The notes below the pieces were generated by a model. The model did no database searches and was not told the DNA's origin. It saw nothing but the letters and a program-made list of their open reading frames with translations. A stretch of 50,836 nt of DNA from Liminaster sp964567855. Lineage in GTDB: Bacteria > Bacteroidota > Bacteroidia > Bacteroidales > UBA3663. The translations under genes and the position numbers were made by a program. The DNA lies in contig CAZMOE010000016.1 of NCBI GenBank assembly GCA_964567855.1, positions 1 through 50,836 of the forward strand. Reading direction: 5' to 3'. Shown here piece by piece: positions 47,558 to 50,836 of the stretch; positions within the stretch are counted from its first letter, which is position 1, and every line of letters starts with the position of its first letter.

Positions 47558-48421
47558 ATGAAAAAATCCTGCTATAACAATATCCGTTATAAAGAAATGG
47601 AGGTCGAACCCAAAGTATATGTTCCCGAAATACAGACCGACTTCCCGGAAGAAGACTCTTTCCAGCATCTCGTACCGGTGCAAAAAAACTGCGAATTGTC
47701 TTTTGACGAAAACTATCCCTATCTCGACGATTCGGAAACGTTCAGGAAAGAGCATATCAAGTGCTACGCCACAGCGTGGACATGGTGCTTCCTGATGAAT
47801 CCGCTCCGCTACGGCCTGCGCATCAAAGGCCGCGATATTTTACGCAAATACCGCAAAGAGCTGGCCGGCGGAGCGATCACGATTTGCAATCACATGTACC
47901 GGTGGGATCTGCTTGCGGTCCTGCAAGCTGTCCGCTGGCGTGAATTATGGATTCCGGTATATGGAGAGAACCTTATGACAAAAGACCAATGGTATATCAA
48001 GTATATCGGCGGCATCCCTGTTCCGGACGGAATGGCCGGCATGAAGAAATTCAATGAAGCATTCGACGAATTGCATCGCCGCAAGAAATGGTTTCATGTT
48101 TTCCCGGAAGAATGTCGCTGGGACTATTACAAACCTATCCGCCCATTTCGCAAGGGAGCCTTCTCAATGGCCTACAAATACAACAGGCCGATTCTTCCCT
48201 GCTGTATCACTTATAGGAAAAGAACCGGACTGTATAGATTTTTCGGCAACCAGTCGCAACCTCTGCTGACCATCACGATCGGAGAACCTATATTCCCGGA
48301 TACAACGGTTCCCCGCAAAATTGAGGTCGAACGGCTGAGAGAAGTCGCCCATCGACAAATGGAAAAAATGGCTGGAATCACTAAAAATCCCTGGCCAGTG
48401 GCTCCTGCCGACGGGAAATAA
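47558..48421 (+). CDS. PlsC-like 1-acyl-glycerol-3-phosphate acyltransferase family protein
   Basis: A 287-residue acyltransferase. The HX4D catalytic motif is His112-Asp117 in CNHMYRWDLL; the acceptor-binding block is VFPEECRW (181-188), and PILPCCITYR corresponds to the last conserved block. The first 70 residues are acidic and hydrophilic, unlike typical PlsC, and no strong membrane helix is visible. It may transfer acyl chains to a lipid acceptor; which one is unknown. A second in-frame ATG at 47597 is possible. The 3' end overlaps the convergent HAD gene by 41 bases. Confidence 0.87.
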   Translation: MKKSCYNNIRYKEMEVEPKVYVPEIQTDFPEEDSFQHLVPVQKNCELSFDENYPYLDDSETFRKEHIKCYATAWTWCFLMNPLRYGLRIKGRDILRKYRKELAGGAITICNHMYRWDLLAVLQAVRWRELWIPVYGENLMTKDQWYIKYIGGIPVPDGMAGMKKFNEAFDELHRRKKWFHVFPEECRWDYYKPIRPFRKGAFSMAYKYNRPILPCCITYRKRTGLYRFFGNQSQPLLTITIGEPIFPDTTVPRKIEVERLREVAHRQMEKMAGITKNPWPVAPADGK

Positions 48422-49088
48422 TCATGTGACAGATTTCTTCCCACGACATTTCAAGATATGCCGTCCCCTCGGGGGCGGCTTTTTTATGCGGCAAAACCAA
48501 ATGAATGAACTTCATCCCGCATGCCAAAGCCCCGGCCCCGTCTGTATCTACACGGTCGCCCACCATCAGTGTTTCCGAAGGGGCCACTCCCAACGCTTCA
48601 GCCACCTTGGCAAAAGAGGCAGGAGCAGGTTTCAGACCGCCCAACGCAGGAGCATCAAAAACAGCATCCACCCATGACGGGTGGATGCCGATGGCCTCCA
48701 GCTTTGCCTCAACTTGCCCGTAGTCGGAAAAAACCGCTACCTGAATTCCACGGGACCGTAAATGCTCAAACAATTCTTTCACAAAAGGACGGGCGACGTA
48801 ATACTTCCTGAGCACCTGCACCATCCGGGGCATATAAGAATTGAAATACCAACCCTCAATCTGATCTAAGGTTTTATCCCGTTGCCCGGAAATATCCTGG
48901 AAAAGATTGCGGTAAACGGCAATGGCATCGCCGAAATCCTTTCCGGCAATCCGCTTCCGGGCTTTCCTTTCAGCCCGAAGCGTAAGCACATTCGAGAGAT
49001 CGGATACAATCAAATGCCACGGCAACCGGCGGGAATCGTAAAGCGTACCGTCCAGGTCAAAGACAACAGCCTTTATCTTAGAAAGCAT
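48381..49088 (-). CDS. HAD-family hydrolase
   Basis: A 235-residue haloacid dehalogenase-type phosphatase. Motif I is VVFDLDGTLYD (Asp11, Asp13), motif II is VAVFSDYG, the lysine of motif III is in GGLKPAPASF, and motif IV is MVGDRVDTDGAGA. A helical cap lies between. Substrate unknown; relatives act on sugar or nucleotide phosphates. It is three bases after the GH3 gene. Codons near its C-terminus (KKAAPEGTA) contain the terminator of the opposite operon, and the gene ends within the acyltransferase gene. Confidence 0.92.
   Translation of the reverse strand: MLSKIKAVVFDLDGTLYDSRRLPWHLIVSDLSNVLTLRAERKARKRIAGKDFGDAIAVYRNLFQDISGQRDKTLDQIEGWYFNSYMPRMVQVLRKYYVARPFVKELFEHLRSRGIQVAVFSDYGQVEAKLEAIGIHPSWVDAVFDAPALGGLKPAPASFAKVAEALGVAPSETLMVGDRVDTDGAGALACGMKFIHLVLPHKKAAPEGTAYLEMSWEEICHMIISRRQEPLARDF
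48460..48485 (+). terminator. Rho-independent terminator of the thioesterase-acyltransferase operon, inside the HAD gene
   Basis: GCCGTCCC and GGGGCGGC (within 48460-48479) form an eight-pair GC-rich stem with one G-U, a tight four-base loop, and six T at 48480-48485. It lies 38 bases past the acyltransferase stop and within the coding sequence of the leftward HAD gene. Confidence 0.85.
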
Positions 49089-49091
49089 ACT

Positions 49092-50795
49092 TTATTCAGT
49101 CTTTACCAGATCCTTGAATTTTGCATGACGTTTCTCATCCTGCAAAAGAAGATTTACCTTGAATTGGCCGTCGCGCGCACCCTCGGCAATGCAACGGGCC
49201 TTGAATTTCTCGAAAGAATCCTGCTGCAGAATATGTCCTATCGGATCTTTTACACGGAATGAGCTGCGTTTGGCGTCATATTCCATATTTTTCTCCTTGA
49301 GAATAACATCTACAAGCTTTGTAAATTCGTCGACCTGCTCCTGAGTAACGTTGTCGGAGGTAAATTCGTAATAGAAATGATAGGCCGAGATAGAGAGATC
49401 GGCAAAACCGATGAAGAATTTGGTTTCAAGTCCGCTTTTTTTCTCTGCCTCGCGAACGGCTTCGATAAACTGCCGTTCGTGCAGTTTCTCTCCGGTCATG
49501 GTAACGATGCCATTAACCTTCTGAATCATAAAAACCGTGGGCGTATTGCAGAAATTAGGCCCGACCTCCACCAAATCGTTCATATTATAGCGATATAGTC
49601 CGGAGAAGGTCGTCACATAGGGACAATAACGCTTGCCTTGCTGCAATTCATGCAGTTGCAGAAAGCGTGGGGTATCGCTATCAAGATCTTCTTCTGCTAT
49701 AAATTCGTAGTAATGATAATGCGGGAAAAGTACGGTGTTATTGGTATCGTCAAGAACCAGTCCGAAACGGCATTCGGAAGAAAAATAGCCGAATTCCTGA
49801 TGAAGCATTGCCTGAGGGAAGGAATCTTTGAACTTGTCGATATAAACCTTTGTATTGCCGCACTTCCACGTATTCAGGATCTGCAGGTCCGGCCAGTAAT
49901 GTTTGGGCAGAACCGTGCCGTATTTCTCCTTCAATGCCCGCAGGACCTTCGCCCGTTCGGGATTAGGCTTCAGATATGGAGCGATAGCGGCCCGGATTTC
50001 GGGCGAAATATCGACCTTGTCGCTCATTGTGCCTTTTTCAATGTCTTCGACATAGTCATCGTAAAACAGATTGGCATTCGTCTGCATTTCTACGATAGTC
50101 GACGGATTGGCAGTAATCACACAATGCACGTCGCGCTCGATACCCATGCGCATGATGGCATAATAGCGGGCTTTATAGTCGGGTATCATATAAACTTCGG
50201 CCGGATTCGTATATAAAGCCTTGACGAAACCGGGGGCATCGCGCTGGGTCACGCCGGAGACGGAACCGAAGACGGTGCCATCGGGAGCATATCCCTCGAC
50301 AACCTTGCCCACAATGGAGAGCAATGGTCCCTCGAATACTTTCGGGCGGTTCTTGATAAAGTTGAACAACCAGACCTTGGTCATCTTACCATAAACGGTC
50401 TTGAGGTATTTTTCTGTAATGGGGATCCACTTGGGTTCACTCGTCGTACCGGAAGTAGTGGCATACAGACGGGGTTTACCGGGGAAGAGAATGTCTGCCT
50501 CGCCATGTTTGTGACGCTCCACATAAGGGCGGAGGTCCTCATAATCGTTGGGGTTGACATTTTCAGCATAGAGACGATAAAGCTCCTCGTCGTTACGGGC
50601 TGTCAGGATATCGGAGAAATGATGTTCACGGCCGTAAACGGTGTCTTTGGCATATTCAAGAATAGAGCGAAGCGTGTTTTCACTCGTCTTGCGTGGGTTC
50701 TTGCTGGCCTTTTTAAGTTTGCAATATAAAAGACCGCCGGCAACGGTCAGCGCCGTATTGACGAGCCACAGATTTTTAGTTTCTTTCTTTTTCAT
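49092..50795 (-). CDS. GH3 auxin-responsive promoter family protein (acyl-adenylate type)
   Basis: A 567-residue member of the GH3 branch of the ANL adenylating superfamily. The phosphate-binding motif is TTSGTTSEPK (113-122). Other conserved parts are YFSSECRFG, PHYHYYEFI, LFRYN-like GLYRYNMNDLVEV and NGIVTMTGEKLHE. Residues 9-25 (LWLVNTALTVAGGLLYC) may anchor it to the membrane. Plant GH3 enzymes couple acyl acids to amino acids; the bacterial role is not known. It forms an operon with the HAD gene. Confidence 0.9.
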   Translation of the reverse strand: MKKKETKNLWLVNTALTVAGGLLYCKLKKASKNPRKTSENTLRSILEYAKDTVYGREHHFSDILTARNDEELYRLYAENVNPNDYEDLRPYVERHKHGEADILFPGKPRLYATTSGTTSEPKWIPITEKYLKTVYGKMTKVWLFNFIKNRPKVFEGPLLSIVGKVVEGYAPDGTVFGSVSGVTQRDAPGFVKALYTNPAEVYMIPDYKARYYAIMRMGIERDVHCVITANPSTIVEMQTNANLFYDDYVEDIEKGTMSDKVDISPEIRAAIAPYLKPNPERAKVLRALKEKYGTVLPKHYWPDLQILNTWKCGNTKVYIDKFKDSFPQAMLHQEFGYFSSECRFGLVLDDTNNTVLFPHYHYYEFIAEEDLDSDTPRFLQLHELQQGKRYCPYVTTFSGLYRYNMNDLVEVGPNFCNTPTVFMIQKVNGIVTMTGEKLHERQFIEAVREAEKKSGLETKFFIGFADLSISAYHFYYEFTSDNVTQEQVDEFTKLVDVILKEKNMEYDAKRSSFRVKDPIGHILQQDSFEKFKARCIAEGARDGQFKVNLLLQDEKRHAKFKDLVKTE

Positions 50796-50824
50796 AGTGA
50801 TATTATGAAGCTTAAAGCTGTTTA

Positions 50825-50832
50825 TAACTTTG
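50825..50832 (+). promoter_or_regulatory. Possible -7 promoter box for a rightward gene beyond the window
   Basis: TAACTTTG matches TAnnTTTG on the plus strand, close to the window end and divergent from the GH3 gene. No TTTG lies at the -33 distance and the downstream gene is not visible. Confidence 0.35.
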
Positions 50833-50836
50833 CAAA

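Overview
This is ordinary chromosomal sequence from a member of the Bacteroidota, most likely a gut-type Bacteroidales. The order-level call rests on several signs: many intergenic -7 boxes of the Bacteroides form TAnnTTTG, some with TTTG 19-20 bp upstream; families typical of the phylum (DUF4831, DUF4465, DUF5686, a FeoA-FeoB fusion, Rho with a long low-complexity insertion, a Bacteroidales-type formate-THF ligase); and a secreted enzyme with a type IX-like C-terminal tail. I cannot name the genus. I see no rRNA, tRNA, CRISPR array, insertion sequence, phage or conjugative element.

Layout, left to right. 0.2-4.7 kb: a large secreted beta-propeller glycosidase-like protein, divergent from an AraC regulator. 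4.8-7.9 kb: dapA, then an operon (read leftward) of an XRE-type regulator, pyrK and pyrD. 8.4-15.2 kb: uvrB, fhs, a prolyl oligopeptidase lipoprotein and a DUF4465 lipoprotein, closed by a strong terminator. 15.5-20.7 kb: a DUF4136 lipoprotein with a six-helix half-MFS protein, then an M3 peptidase, a Ca/Na exchanger and 5-formyl-THF cyclo-ligase, closed by a terminator. 21-25.4 kb (leftward): recR, Nudix hydrolase, DUF4831, S41 peptidase, dCMP deaminase. 25.7-27.8 kb: feoAB fusion with its own terminator. 28-33.6 kb (leftward): biotin carboxylase, biotin carrier, a small exported protein, carboxyltransferase and alkaline phosphatase. 33.8-38.1 kb: a BASS-family transporter, a DUF1232 protein, an NhaC antiporter and a NamZ-type muramidase. 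38.3-42.3 kb: rho and an ABC-F ATPase. 42.3-46.4 kb: a flavodiiron protein and a DUF5686 outer-membrane-type protein. 46.6-50.8 kb: a double-hotdog thioesterase and a PlsC-like acyltransferase, convergent on a HAD phosphatase and a GH3-family adenylating enzyme.

Metabolic themes are one-carbon folate chemistry (fhs, 5-FCL), pyrimidines (pyrK/pyrD, dCMP deaminase), propionate/methylmalonyl-CoA carboxylation, anaerobic oxygen detoxification (flavodiiron protein), ferrous iron uptake, and acyl/lipid handling at the right end. I did not find a clearly new multi-gene system. The items most worth a second look are a nearly leaderless uvrB start, the regulator leading the pyrKD operon, the symmetric motifs in the 569-bp region between that operon and uvrB, the hotdog tandem with one degenerate active site, a rightward terminator embedded in the coding sequence of the convergent HAD gene, and the thioesterase/acyltransferase/GH3/HAD cluster. 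Several gene starts were moved downstream because a promoter box lies at or after the longest possible start.
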